Shown here in pieces: positions 6,967 to 14,901 of a DNA stretch of 64,000 bases; positions within the stretch are counted from its first letter, which is position 1, and the number at the start of each line of letters is the position of its first letter. The notes below the pieces were generated by a model that was not told where the DNA came from, made no database searches, and saw only the letters and a program-made list of their open reading frames with translations. Location: NCBI RefSeq assembly GCF_900177815.1, contig NZ_FXAZ01000001.1:868001-932000 (forward strand). Direction: 5' to 3'. This DNA comes from Paenibacillus aquistagni (GTDB taxonomy: Bacteria > Bacillota > Bacilli > Paenibacillales > Paenibacillaceae). Position numbers and translations under genes: made by a program.

Positions 6967-7893
6967 ATGCACTATGAGTGTATTATTATCGGAGGCGGTA
7001 TTGCTGGTCTTCAAGCAGCCATTCAGCTTGGGCGATATAAACACCGGGTGCTCCTCATTGACGCACAGCATGGGAGGTCTACGATCTGTCAAGCCTACCA
7101 CAATGTGTTAGGATGGCCCGATGGCGTCTCCGGTCCCAAGCTGCGTGAGCTAGGACTTAAGCATGCTGTTTCCTTAGGCATACAGTATTTGAATGATCTT
7201 GTGACCGAAGTTTCTTCAAGCGATCCTGCCTTCCAAGTGGCTACAAAAGAACATGGAATCCATACAGCTGACACAATATTGTTTGCAACTGGGGTCATGG
7301 ATCGCTTGCCTGCGATCCCACATGTAGTGCCTTGTTTGGGACGGACTATATATGTATGTCCAGATTGTGATGGCTATGAGGTATCCAATCGGCGCACCAT
7401 GGTCCTTGGAGCAGGCAATGTGGGCGCTCAGATGGCTGTCACCCTCTCGTACTGGACTGATGATCTCATCTACATTAATCATGAGATGGAAGCCGTGCAT
7501 GAAGAGCTTCAAGAGCAATTGAATGCTCTTGCTATTGAAATGATAGCAATGCCCATTAAGGAACTGCTGGTTGAGACCGAAGGCGAGTGTGAAGGCGTTC
7601 GGCTTGAATGCGGACGAATTGTCCATGCAGAGCGGGGGTTTGTTGCTTTTGGGGGCAATGAAGTTCGGACTGCCTTAGCCGAGAGTCTAGGCGTGAAGTT
7701 GATGGAGAACCGTCATATTGCCGTGGATCCAAGAACAAAGATGACGAACATTGCACGTGTGTTTGCGGCAGGCGATGTGAACGTACATTCAGAGCAGCTG
7801 ACTATTGCAATGGGAGAAGGAGCACAAGCCGCGATCTGGATACATAAGACGTTAATGAGTGAAGCTGATCCTAGCCGTACGAAGCAAAAATAA
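6967..7893 (+). CDS. Thioredoxin-reductase-like FAD/NAD(P) disulfide oxidoreductase
   Basis: About 308 residues with an N-terminal FAD-binding IIIGGGIAGLQAA, a redox-active CPDC inside VCPDCDGYE, and a second nucleotide-binding VLGAGNVGAQMAV. AAGDVN near the C-terminus is the FAD-closing motif. The size and order match TrxB-like enzymes, but CPDCDGYE resembles the GliT-like or low-molecular-weight dithiol oxidoreductase group more than true TrxB (usually CATC). The substrate could be a small thiol or a dedicated thioredoxin. A GTG at 6961 is an alternative start; the ATG at 6967 is better spaced from GAAGG. It lies 21 bases after the spore-protein gene, so co-transcription is possible. Confidence 0.85.
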   Translation: MHYECIIIGGGIAGLQAAIQLGRYKHRVLLIDAQHGRSTICQAYHNVLGWPDGVSGPKLRELGLKHAVSLGIQYLNDLVTEVSSSDPAFQVATKEHGIHTADTILFATGVMDRLPAIPHVVPCLGRTIYVCPDCDGYEVSNRRTMVLGAGNVGAQMAVTLSYWTDDLIYINHEMEAVHEELQEQLNALAIEMIAMPIKELLVETEGECEGVRLECGRIVHAERGFVAFGGNEVRTALAESLGVKLMENRHIAVDPRTKMTNIARVFAAGDVNVHSEQLTIAMGEGAQAAIWIHKTLMSEADPSRTKQK

Positions 7894-7936
7894 ACAGCCT
7901 TTTGCATCCTCATTCGAATGATGCATCAGGCTGTTC
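7893..7936. terminator. Bidirectional terminator between convergent genes
   Basis: AACAGCCT (7893-7900) pairs with AGGCTGTT (7928-7935), with an inner TGCAT/ATGCA pairing. It lies between the converging oxidoreductase and 103-residue protein genes. Confidence 0.7.
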
Positions 7937-7948
7937 TTTATGTGTTGA

Positions 7949-8260
7949 TTAAGCATTGCTTTGTTTTGTTAGCTTATCAATTGCTTGAGTCACGATAAAG
8001 GCAAGATCCTCATTTCCGAATAAGGACAGCACGCCAAGCACCGTGTCATGCTCAATAGGGCCAGCTTCTTCCTTTGGAACAGTCAGCTCCATCGCCTGTC
8101 GAAGGGACGGGTTATCTGCTTGGTTAGGGTAGGCCTGAAGATACAGCTCCATAGGATCAAGACCATGATTAATACACCACTGGGCGAATACCAGTATCAT
8201 CATATTTTCTTCCTGACGATAGTTGTTGATGATTTGTTCTTCAATTTCTTTTGCTTTCAT
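7949..8260 (-). CDS. Conserved-looking 103-residue cytosolic protein, unrecognised
   Basis: I do not recognise this family. It is an acidic, helix-rich soluble protein with no signal peptide or transmembrane segment. It opens with a charged MKAKEIEEQIINNYRQEE helix and has a central hydrophobic helix with a single Cys (FAQWCINHG), a proline-containing turn and a C-terminal IDKLTKQ helix. GAGGAG lies about seven bases before the ATG, and the gene has its own shared terminator, so translation is likely. It is probably monocistronic. Confidence 0.7.
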   Translation of the reverse strand: MKAKEIEEQIINNYRQEENMMILVFAQWCINHGLDPMELYLQAYPNQADNPSLRQAMELTVPKEEAGPIEHDTVLGVLSLFGNEDLAFIVTQAIDKLTKQSNA

Positions 8261-8364
8261 GATGAATCTCCTCGCTAATACCGATATACTATAATTATAT
8301 AGAAGGTTGTTTCAATGGACAATCGAAGCTTTCATTTTTGTCATGTAGGCGACGAATTTGTCAT

Positions 8365-8393
8365 TTGTCATTGCGTTCACAAGACGTTATGAT
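8365..8393 (+). promoter_or_regulatory. SigmaA-type promoter before the first AI-2E-family gene
   Basis: TTGTCA (8365-8370), exactly 17 bases, TATGAT (8388-8393), 40 bases ahead of the ATG at 8434. Confidence 0.55.
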
Positions 8394-8433
8394 AAATAAA
8401 GCAAAATACTTTAATAGAATATGAGGAATGTGA

Positions 8434-9477
8434 ATGGAATGGAAGAGATTGTTAACAAGTAAGAGCTTAAAGCGTTTTTGCATTCTTGCTTTATGCGCCT
8501 TGCTCCTTTATAGTGTGCGCAGCATGATGAACGTCATTCTCCTCACCTTTATCTTTACCTTTTTAATGGGCAGACTGCATGATCTTGTGTCGAAGCAGCT
8601 TAACCGCGTTCTTCACATCTCTCCTAAGATTGTACTGCCAGTGCTGTACATCTTCCTAGTGGCTGTTATTACGCTTGGTTCCTATAAGTTGTTCCCGCTC
8701 ATCCGCGATCAGGTGATGCAGCTGTATCATTTTATTGTGGCGGTCTATACGCATCCAGAGCTGTACCAGCTTCCAGGCTTTGTAGTTGAATTTATGAATT
8801 CCATCGATATTGGCGGCTACATCAAGCCAGGCGTGGACTTTGTCTTCAAGGTCAGCCATTTCGGTATTAACTTGCTCGTATCCTTGATTCTTAGCTTGTT
8901 CTTCTTGCTGGAGAAGACGAAAGTCACCCAATTCTCAGCGCAATTCAAGCATAGCAAGATCTCATGGCTTGTCGAGGAGATCACATACTTTGGGCAAAAG
9001 TTTGTGCATACATTTGGAAAGGTTCTGGAAACCCAGCTTCTCATTGCAACCATCAACTGCATTTTGACGACGCTTGGCTTATGGATCTTAGGCTTCCCGC
9101 AGTTGATCGGACTTGCCTTAATTATATTTGTATTAGGCCTCATTCCGGTGGCCGGAGTCATTATATCCCTAATCCCGCTTTGTACGATTGCGTTCAGCAT
9201 CGGCGGGGTCAACTATATTATTTATGTGATCATCATGATCTGCATCATTCATGCCATTGAGGCATATGTACTGAATCCGAAGTTGATGTCGTCCAAGACT
9301 CATCTTCCCGTATTCTATACCTTCCTGGTTCTTCTGTTCTCCGAGCATCTCTTCGGGGTATGGGGGCTGATAATCGGGATTCCGATCTTCGTCTTCTTGC
9401 TGGATGTGCTTGGCGTGCCCCAGCAGGACGGTCAGAAATTAAAAGACGATCAATTACAACCAGCAGCAAAATCCTAG
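8434..9477 (+). CDS. AI-2E family transporter (YhhT/YtvI-like permease)
   Basis: 347 residues with about eight transmembrane helices in the AI-2E (formerly UPF0118) pattern: two N-terminal helices, a long extracytoplasmic amphipathic region, and a closing block with FVLGLIPVAGVIISLIPL and IHAIEAYVLNPKLM, the family signature. The family name comes from one E. coli AI-2 exporter; most Firmicute members have unknown or ion-related substrates, so quorum-signal export should not be assumed. The ATG has a GAGG site upstream. It is a single gene bounded by its own promoter and terminator. A second, diverged member lies at 28.2 kb. Confidence 0.85.
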   Translation: MEWKRLLTSKSLKRFCILALCALLLYSVRSMMNVILLTFIFTFLMGRLHDLVSKQLNRVLHISPKIVLPVLYIFLVAVITLGSYKLFPLIRDQVMQLYHFIVAVYTHPELYQLPGFVVEFMNSIDIGGYIKPGVDFVFKVSHFGINLLVSLILSLFFLLEKTKVTQFSAQFKHSKISWLVEEITYFGQKFVHTFGKVLETQLLIATINCILTTLGLWILGFPQLIGLALIIFVLGLIPVAGVIISLIPLCTIAFSIGGVNYIIYVIIMICIIHAIEAYVLNPKLMSSKTHLPVFYTFLVLLFSEHLFGVWGLIIGIPIFVFLLDVLGVPQQDGQKLKDDQLQPAAKS

Positions 9478-9504
9478 AGATCATTTGATATGAAAAAGGT
9501 TAAG

Positions 9505-9540
9505 GAGCAGGCATCGTTCATAGGACGATCCTGCTCTTTG
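9505..9540 (+). terminator. Intrinsic terminator after the AI-2E-family gene
   Basis: GAGCAGG (9505-9511) pairs with CCTGCTC (9530-9536), with an inner ATCGT/ACGAT pairing, then TTTG. Confidence 0.8.
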
Positions 9541-9559
9541 TTGTTGTAGGGATTAGTGC

Positions 9560-10204
9560 TTAGAGACGGATTCGGAAGGTGGTGCGCAGGAGGGGATGGA
9601 ACCACTTAACACCTCTTGGAGTGAAGGTATCTGCAAGCAAATGAGAAAAATATCCGAGTATCGCGACCGCCATCACGCCGTCAAGCTGAAGCGCATTCTC
9701 CAAGCCTGAAGCAATAAACCCCCACAGCAGCATGGCCCACACGGTATGAGTAAGTCCCCGATGCTTAAGCCATGGCGCAATCGCCACATAGATGCCGAGC
9801 CCGATTAGCCAATCCATATGAAGCTTCCAGCCATAGTACATGGCAATGCAGCCCATGATACTGGAAAGCAGGTTGCGAAGCGCGCCTTGGGTTGCGATCT
9901 GGCCTAAAAAGAATAGGAGAAAGGCAGCTGTCGTCAATTCGGGAATCAGCGTTCTTTGCCAGAGATACATGCCAAGTACAGCTGCGACTGCCAGAGCGCC
10001 GAGCCACAAGAGAAGCTTGCGGACAAGCTGGGAAGCCCTGCTAAGCTTGCTTGTCAGAATACTTGGTCCGTCTAGATCCGGACTTAAGGCAGAGAAGCCT
10101 GCTACCGTGACATAGATGGCGGCATGAGTCACATGGAAGGGATAGTATAAGGCGGCAGCCCCTCCAATTGCGACACCAATCGCAAGATGAGTCTTGCCTC
10201 TCAT
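9560..10204 (-). CDS. YdjM-like membrane-bound metal-dependent hydrolase
   Basis: 214 residues in the YdjM/YvsG family of predicted zinc-dependent membrane hydrolases. Conserved features are an N-terminal MRGKTHLAIG with a buried His, SPDLDGPS in the first loop, HRGLTHTVWA, and HLLADTFTPRGVKW near the end. About six hydrophobic helices surround these polar motifs, as in PAP2-like phospholipid hydrolases. I take the ATG at 10204, which has a perfect AAGGAGG nine bases upstream; the open frame runs 22 codons further but that part looks non-coding. The substrate is unknown, probably a phospholipid. It is the only minus-strand gene between the AI-2E gene and the AraC sensor. Confidence 0.85.
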   Translation of the reverse strand: MRGKTHLAIGVAIGGAAALYYPFHVTHAAIYVTVAGFSALSPDLDGPSILTSKLSRASQLVRKLLLWLGALAVAAVLGMYLWQRTLIPELTTAAFLLFFLGQIATQGALRNLLSSIMGCIAMYYGWKLHMDWLIGLGIYVAIAPWLKHRGLTHTVWAMLLWGFIASGLENALQLDGVMAVAILGYFSHLLADTFTPRGVKWFHPLLRTTFRIRL

Positions 10205-10442
10205 GTTAATGACCTCCTTACATGATGTTGTGCTTATTTGTTCAAGGAGGCGTAGATTGTCCTTCCTCATGCCATTCTATAGGGGATTGCAGCAATATGC
10301 AAGCATATGTTCCCATTTTTCTAGTTATACCGCATCACTGCATGAAGACGGTACCGCAATAAAATATCCCTACAAAATTCATTTATCGATTATAATATAG
10401 AAAATGAGTGGAAATGCATGCTTGATAAAGTGGGGTTTAACG

Positions 10443-12674
10443 ATGAGAAAATCTTGGTTTAACCGGCTATTGCTTTCCTACATGCCTGTTTTTATTATTG
10501 TGGTGACATTTATATTCTTTGTGTTCTTTCAAGTGTTCAGCGAGCAAAGCCGTCAAGAAGCACTAAAATCGAATGAGATGCTGTCCTTACAGGCCATGCA
10601 GCTGATAGACACGTCGCTTAAGGCTATCGATAACACTATCCTGCGTGAGATAGCGTCAAGCGAGGATTTGCGAAGCTTTTTTAGAAGCAGCAAGCAAGGG
10701 GACCCGTTTATTAATATTCGAGCAGTTGGCAAGATGAAGGACATGATTACGTACAATCCTTTGATTGACTCCATTTATCTTGTCCGCTATACAGATCAAT
10801 TCGTGCTAAGCAATGCGACGCAGGCTGATCTTGATAACTTCTCCGATCATGCGTTTATTGAGCAGATCCAGAATTCGAAGACGAGTAAATGGACCGACAC
10901 TCGAATGTACATACCGTTTGCCCATATTCCGGGCAAGCAGGTGGTTAGCCTGGTGCGCGGAGCGCATTTTCTTGCTGAAGAGCAGGGCATTATTGTTGTG
11001 AATGTGGCAACAGACTCCTTAAAGAGAATGACTCTTGATTTATTCAAATCTGAAGTGGGCTTCCTTCAGGTCAAGGATCAGGATGGAACACTATTGTTCA
11101 GCAACGGAGCAGATGCCAATGCCGATTCCACAAAGGTACTAACTAACTATGTGTCCGGTTATTCTGGATGGAAATATGAGAGCGGTTTCATCCGTGGTGG
11201 GCTTCTAAATACGATTTCGATGCTATCGAATCTATGGTTTGTCACAGGCTTTGTCATGATCGGATTGGGTCTTGGTTGGATGGTCTATGTCACGCGGCGC
11301 AATTCTAAGCCGATTGAGCAGATCGTTGACCGATTCAGCAGCTATTCTCTTCCTATTGCAGGTGGAGGAGAGAAGGGCCGTATGGATGAATTCGCCTTTA
11401 TCAGCTATGCGCTTGATGATATTATGGCGCAGTCACAGCAGTATCAGAAGCAATACAAGGAAGATATGCACCTAAGAACGAGAAACTTATTTCATCAGCT
11501 CATTGACGGCAATACCGTGTTAACATGGCTCGAATGGCGCAAGGAGGCTGAGAAGCTGCTGCTCCCGCTTCCCCGTTCCTCGCATCTTGTGATGATCGTT
11601 GAGATTGATAAATATGGGGAGTTCTGTACCCAGTTTGCTACGAATGATCAGAATTTACTGAAGTTTGCCGTACGCACAGTTATTCAGGAGCTGTCGCTTA
11701 AGCACCAGATCCCGTCTTGGTCGGAATGGATCTCCTCGTCGCAAGTCGCTGTCATTCTATTCGAGGAAGAGGACACACAGCACAATAGAGAGCAAGTGGA
11801 GCTTCTCGCTGATCAGATACGCGCCTGGACTGCACAGAATCTGAAAATAACAGTTACGATCAGCATCGGACCTAAGGCAGAAGAAATCTCGGCTCTTCCA
11901 TCCTCCTATCAAGCGGCTAAGCATGCGCTGAAGTATAAGTATGTGCTTGGTGAGAATCGCGTCGTATGGAGCGATGACTTAGCTGCTGAAGGGCAGGCAG
12001 AGGCATACGCCCATCTTGGGGACATTCGCTCGATTGTCTCGCTGCTGCGCAAATCAGATGGGCAATGGAAGATGCTGTACCATCAATTTTTCAACAAGCT
12101 TAAGCAGGGGCTCCTCTCGAATGATGAGATTAAGCATTTGTTAGAGTACTTTATGTACCAGTTGAACCGGGAATGCACTGCTTCGAACAAAGAGCTGGCA
12201 GAGCACTGGGTGGAAGAACTGCTGCCTGAGCTGAATGATACGATTGAGAGCGGATATACACTTGAGCATATTCATGATGAGATGCTTGAGGTGCTCGCTC
12301 GTCTTGATGAGATGTGGGTTGCCATTCAAGAGAATAGTCAGCATGCTACCGTTATTCGTGAGATCAGCAGCTTTATTGAGCGCGAATATGCGAACCCAAA
12401 CATGTCGCTCGATTACTTAAGCGAGCAATTCAATATTAATCCCAAATATGTGAGCAAGCTTTTTAAGGAGAATACCGGGCAGAAGTTCGTGGACTTCCTG
12501 ATTGATGTTCGAATGCAAGAAGCAAGACGTTTGCTCAAGGAGTCGAGCGACAATATTCAGGAGATTGCAGAGCAGGTTGGATATACGAATGCTATCTCAT
12601 TTAGCCGTGTGTTCAAAAAGGTGATCGGGATCTCTCCGAGTGAATATCGTGCTGACGCAGTGAAACGTGCATAG
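10443..12674 (+). CDS. Membrane-anchored AraC-family sensor-regulator
   Basis: A one-component regulator of about 743 residues. It has a first transmembrane helix in the N-terminal 35 residues and an extracytoplasmic sensor region of about 220 residues, followed by a second transmembrane helix around 257-280. A cytoplasmic middle domain follows, with a degenerate GGDEF-like YesN pattern (TVTISIG, SYQAAKHALKYKY). A C-terminal AraC double helix-turn-helix sits at about 640-740 (LDYLSEQFNINPKYVSKLFK and EIAEQVGYTNAISFSRVFKK). The ATG at 10443 gives a normal N-terminus; an in-frame ATG at 10404 adds an untypical 13 residues. It sits directly ahead of an importer and presumably senses that system's substrate and activates it. 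Confidence 0.88.
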   Translation: MRKSWFNRLLLSYMPVFIIVVTFIFFVFFQVFSEQSRQEALKSNEMLSLQAMQLIDTSLKAIDNTILREIASSEDLRSFFRSSKQGDPFINIRAVGKMKDMITYNPLIDSIYLVRYTDQFVLSNATQADLDNFSDHAFIEQIQNSKTSKWTDTRMYIPFAHIPGKQVVSLVRGAHFLAEEQGIIVVNVATDSLKRMTLDLFKSEVGFLQVKDQDGTLLFSNGADANADSTKVLTNYVSGYSGWKYESGFIRGGLLNTISMLSNLWFVTGFVMIGLGLGWMVYVTRRNSKPIEQIVDRFSSYSLPIAGGGEKGRMDEFAFISYALDDIMAQSQQYQKQYKEDMHLRTRNLFHQLIDGNTVLTWLEWRKEAEKLLLPLPRSSHLVMIVEIDKYGEFCTQFATNDQNLLKFAVRTVIQELSLKHQIPSWSEWISSSQVAVILFEEEDTQHNREQVELLADQIRAWTAQNLKITVTISIGPKAEEISALPSSYQAAKHALKYKYVLGENRVVWSDDLAAEGQAEAYAHLGDIRSIVSLLRKSDGQWKMLYHQFFNKLKQGLLSNDEIKHLLEYFMYQLNRECTASNKELAEHWVEELLPELNDTIESGYTLEHIHDEMLEVLARLDEMWVAIQENSQHATVIREISSFIEREYANPNMSLDYLSEQFNINPKYVSKLFKENTGQKFVDFLIDVRMQEARRLLKESSDNIQEIAEQVGYTNAISFSRVFKKVIGISPSEYRADAVKRA

Positions 12675-12722
12675 AATAGCAGAACAAGCCTGATACGAAA
12701 ACAGTTCGTTGGTGAAAAAAGT

Positions 12723-12762
12723 TGGCAGCAGCGGCAGAAGCCCTGCTGCTTCGCTGTTTTTA
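12723..12762 (+). terminator. Likely terminator after the AraC sensor
   Basis: GCAGCAG (12725-12731) pairs with CTGCTGC (12743-12749); an alternative CAGCG/CGCTG pairing ends directly at TTTTT. It separates the regulator from the transporter genes. Confidence 0.5.
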
Positions 12763-12813
12763 AGAGCAGGCGAAAACCGTTTGGTGAATTATTCTTGTTT
12801 ATTGTTATCACAT

Positions 12814-12841
12814 TTGTAAGCGCATACAATCAAGGTATAAC
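12814..12841 (+). promoter_or_regulatory. Promoter with overlapping catabolite-repression-like (cre) site
   Basis: TTGTAA (12814-12819), 16 bases, TATAAC (12836-12841). TGTAAGCGCATACA (12815-12828) fits the CcpA cre consensus with one mismatch and covers the -35, which would give repression by glucose. The ABC permease start is 43 bases downstream. Confidence 0.45.
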
Positions 12842-12883
12842 ACATCGGTGGCCGCAACAACCACTTGGGAAGGAGCAGGAACT

Positions 12884-13825
12884 ATGTCCAGTATGGAAGC
12901 AGCAATGAATCCTGGCCGCAAGCCGAGCGCCTGGAAAAAGATACAACGGCATTGGCAGCTTTATATTGTCATTTCTCTACCGCTGTTGTATCTCTTAATA
13001 TTCAAATACATTCCAATGACAGGGATTGTAATCGCATTTAAGGATTATAACGTCGTACAGGGGATGTGGGGCAGTCCGTGGGCAGGCTTCAAGTACTTTA
13101 ATCAGTTCTTCGATTCGCCGAACTTCTGGCTCTACATTAAGAACACGCTTGGAATCAGCTTGTACGGACTTATCGTCGGATTTCCAGCTCCTATTATCTT
13201 AGCGCTGGCGTTAAATGAGATCCGGACCGGATTTTTCAAGAAAAGTGTTCAGATGGTTACGTATGCGCCGTACTTCATTTCTACAGTTGTCATGGTCTCC
13301 ATCATTATCGTCAACTTGACACCAAATGTCGGGATGGTCAGCCGCTTCTTCGCCCTGCTTGGGGTAGCGGATACTAACTTTATGGGCAATCCCGCCTTAT
13401 TCAAATCGATCTATGTCCTGTCCGATGTATGGCAGATGACGGGATACGGTGCCATCATCTATATCGCAGCCTTGGCTGGCGTCAATCCGGAGCTGTATGA
13501 ATCCGCGAAGGTGGATGGGGCATCAAGATTCCAGAAGATTCTGCGCATCGATCTGCCGAGCATTTTGCCTGTTGCTGTGATCATGCTGATCTTGAATCTC
13601 GGGAATATTATGAAGCTTGGCTTTGAAAAGATTTATTTGATGCAGAACCCGTTGAACTTGAATTCATCTGAAGTCATCTCCACCTATGTGTATAAGGTCG
13701 GTCTGTTGGGTTCAAACTTCAGCTTCTCGACAGCGATAGGCTTATTTAATTCCATCGTCAATCTGATGTTGTTAATCCTCGTGAACTACATCGCTAGAAA
13801 ATTGACCGAGAATAGTTTGTGGTAA
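12884..13825 (+). CDS. Carbohydrate ABC transporter permease (LplB type)
   Basis: 313 residues with six transmembrane helices, belonging to the LplB branch of CUT1 permeases. The N-terminal helix is followed by FKYIPMTGIVIAFKDYN, a motif found in this branch, and the EAA loop that contacts the ATPase reads ELYESAKVDGASRFQKILR. The start is the ATG at 12884, eight bases after AAGGAG; an upstream in-frame GTG at 12848 has no such site. With the next two genes it forms an importer lacking its own ATPase. The substrate is unknown; polysaccharide fragments are usual for this branch. Confidence 0.92.
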   Translation: MSSMEAAMNPGRKPSAWKKIQRHWQLYIVISLPLLYLLIFKYIPMTGIVIAFKDYNVVQGMWGSPWAGFKYFNQFFDSPNFWLYIKNTLGISLYGLIVGFPAPIILALALNEIRTGFFKKSVQMVTYAPYFISTVVMVSIIIVNLTPNVGMVSRFFALLGVADTNFMGNPALFKSIYVLSDVWQMTGYGAIIYIAALAGVNPELYESAKVDGASRFQKILRIDLPSILPVAVIMLILNLGNIMKLGFEKIYLMQNPLNLNSSEVISTYVYKVGLLGSNFSFSTAIGLFNSIVNLMLLILVNYIARKLTENSLW

Positions 13826-13850
13826 CGAAGCCACAAAGAAAGGAGACATC

Positions 13851-14750
13851 ATGGCCAGATCAATCGCTATAAAAGAAACCCTCGGAGATCGTATATTTAT
13901 CGCAGGTGTGTATACATTTCTATCCCTTGTGCTGCTTATTGTACTTATTCCGCTTATCTATATCCTGAGCGCATCCTTTAGCTCGCCCCAAGCCGTCGTA
14001 ACAGGAAAAGTAACGCTGTGGCCAGTCGATTTTTCTTTAGCGGGCTATAAGGCCGTATTCAATAATCCGCAGATTGGAACCGGCTTCTTGAACTCCTTGT
14101 TCTACACGGTAGTTGGGACCTTAATTAATGTGACGCTCACGATCATGTTGGCGTACCCGCTGGCTCGCAAGACTTTTTACGGACGCAATGTGTTCATGAT
14201 TATTCTTGTGATCACAATGATGTTTGAAGGCGGTCTTATTCCATCCTACCTTGTCGTAAAAGGCCTAGGATTGATCGATACGCGCTTAGCCATGATTCTG
14301 CCGGGCGCATTCGCTGTATTTCAGGTCATTATCGCAAGAACCTTCTTCCAAACCTCCATTCCTGATGAGCTGGCGGAGGCAGCAGAGCTTGATGGATGCA
14401 GTGATTTAAGATTTATATTCAGCATTGTTCTTCCTTTGTCGAAGCCGATTATCGCCGTTATGACCTTGATGTATGCTGTCGGACATTGGAACGCTTACTT
14501 TGATGCTCTCATCTATTTGCGCAATCCGGATATTTTCCCGCTGCAGATCATTCTGCGCAATATTTTGATCCTGAACTCTGTCGATGCATCGATGATGGCC
14601 AATGTGGATCAGATGATGGCGCAGCAGGGGCTTAAGGATCTGCTGAAATACTCCTTGATCGTTGTATCCAGTGCACCGGTGCTGATGATCTATCCATTTG
14701 TACAGAAGCACTTTGTTAAAGGGGTCATGATCGGCTCGCTTAAGGGATAA
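13851..14750 (+). CDS. Carbohydrate ABC transporter permease (YtcP type)
   Basis: 299 residues, six helices, YtcP/AraQ-like second subunit of the importer. The EAA loop reads ELAEAAELDGCSDLRFIFS, with Cys in place of the usual Ala after DG, and the C-terminus VQKHFVKGVMIGSLKG is the typical end of this subfamily. AAAGGAGACATC precedes the ATG; the gap to the first permease gene is 25 bases, so they are co-transcribed. The partner binding protein follows after about 150 bases. Confidence 0.92.
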   Translation: MARSIAIKETLGDRIFIAGVYTFLSLVLLIVLIPLIYILSASFSSPQAVVTGKVTLWPVDFSLAGYKAVFNNPQIGTGFLNSLFYTVVGTLINVTLTIMLAYPLARKTFYGRNVFMIILVITMMFEGGLIPSYLVVKGLGLIDTRLAMILPGAFAVFQVIIARTFFQTSIPDELAEAAELDGCSDLRFIFSIVLPLSKPIIAVMTLMYAVGHWNAYFDALIYLRNPDIFPLQIILRNILILNSVDASMMANVDQMMAQQGLKDLLKYSLIVVSSAPVLMIYPFVQKHFVKGVMIGSLKG

Positions 14751-14836
14751 AAGATACAGTGATCAGCCGTTCCTTAACGATTAGCTGTTCATGAAGCGAG
14801 CAGATGATGCATAGGGGGTGATGCCGCGCGATTCAT

Positions 14837-14855
14837 AAGCTTCGGAGACTTTTTT
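14837..14855 (+). terminator. Small intercistronic hairpin with T-run
   Basis: AAGCT pairs with AG(A)CTT around a TCGG loop and is followed by TTTTTT, between the permease and binding-protein genes. It may be a weak terminator or an RNA-processing/stabilising element that sets subunit ratio. A short ATG frame with an adjacent GGAGG (14864-14884) follows it. Confidence 0.3.
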
Positions 14856-14901
14856 GGAGGGTCATGATTTCAATCACAAGTTGAACGGAGGAGAATACGG
14901 G

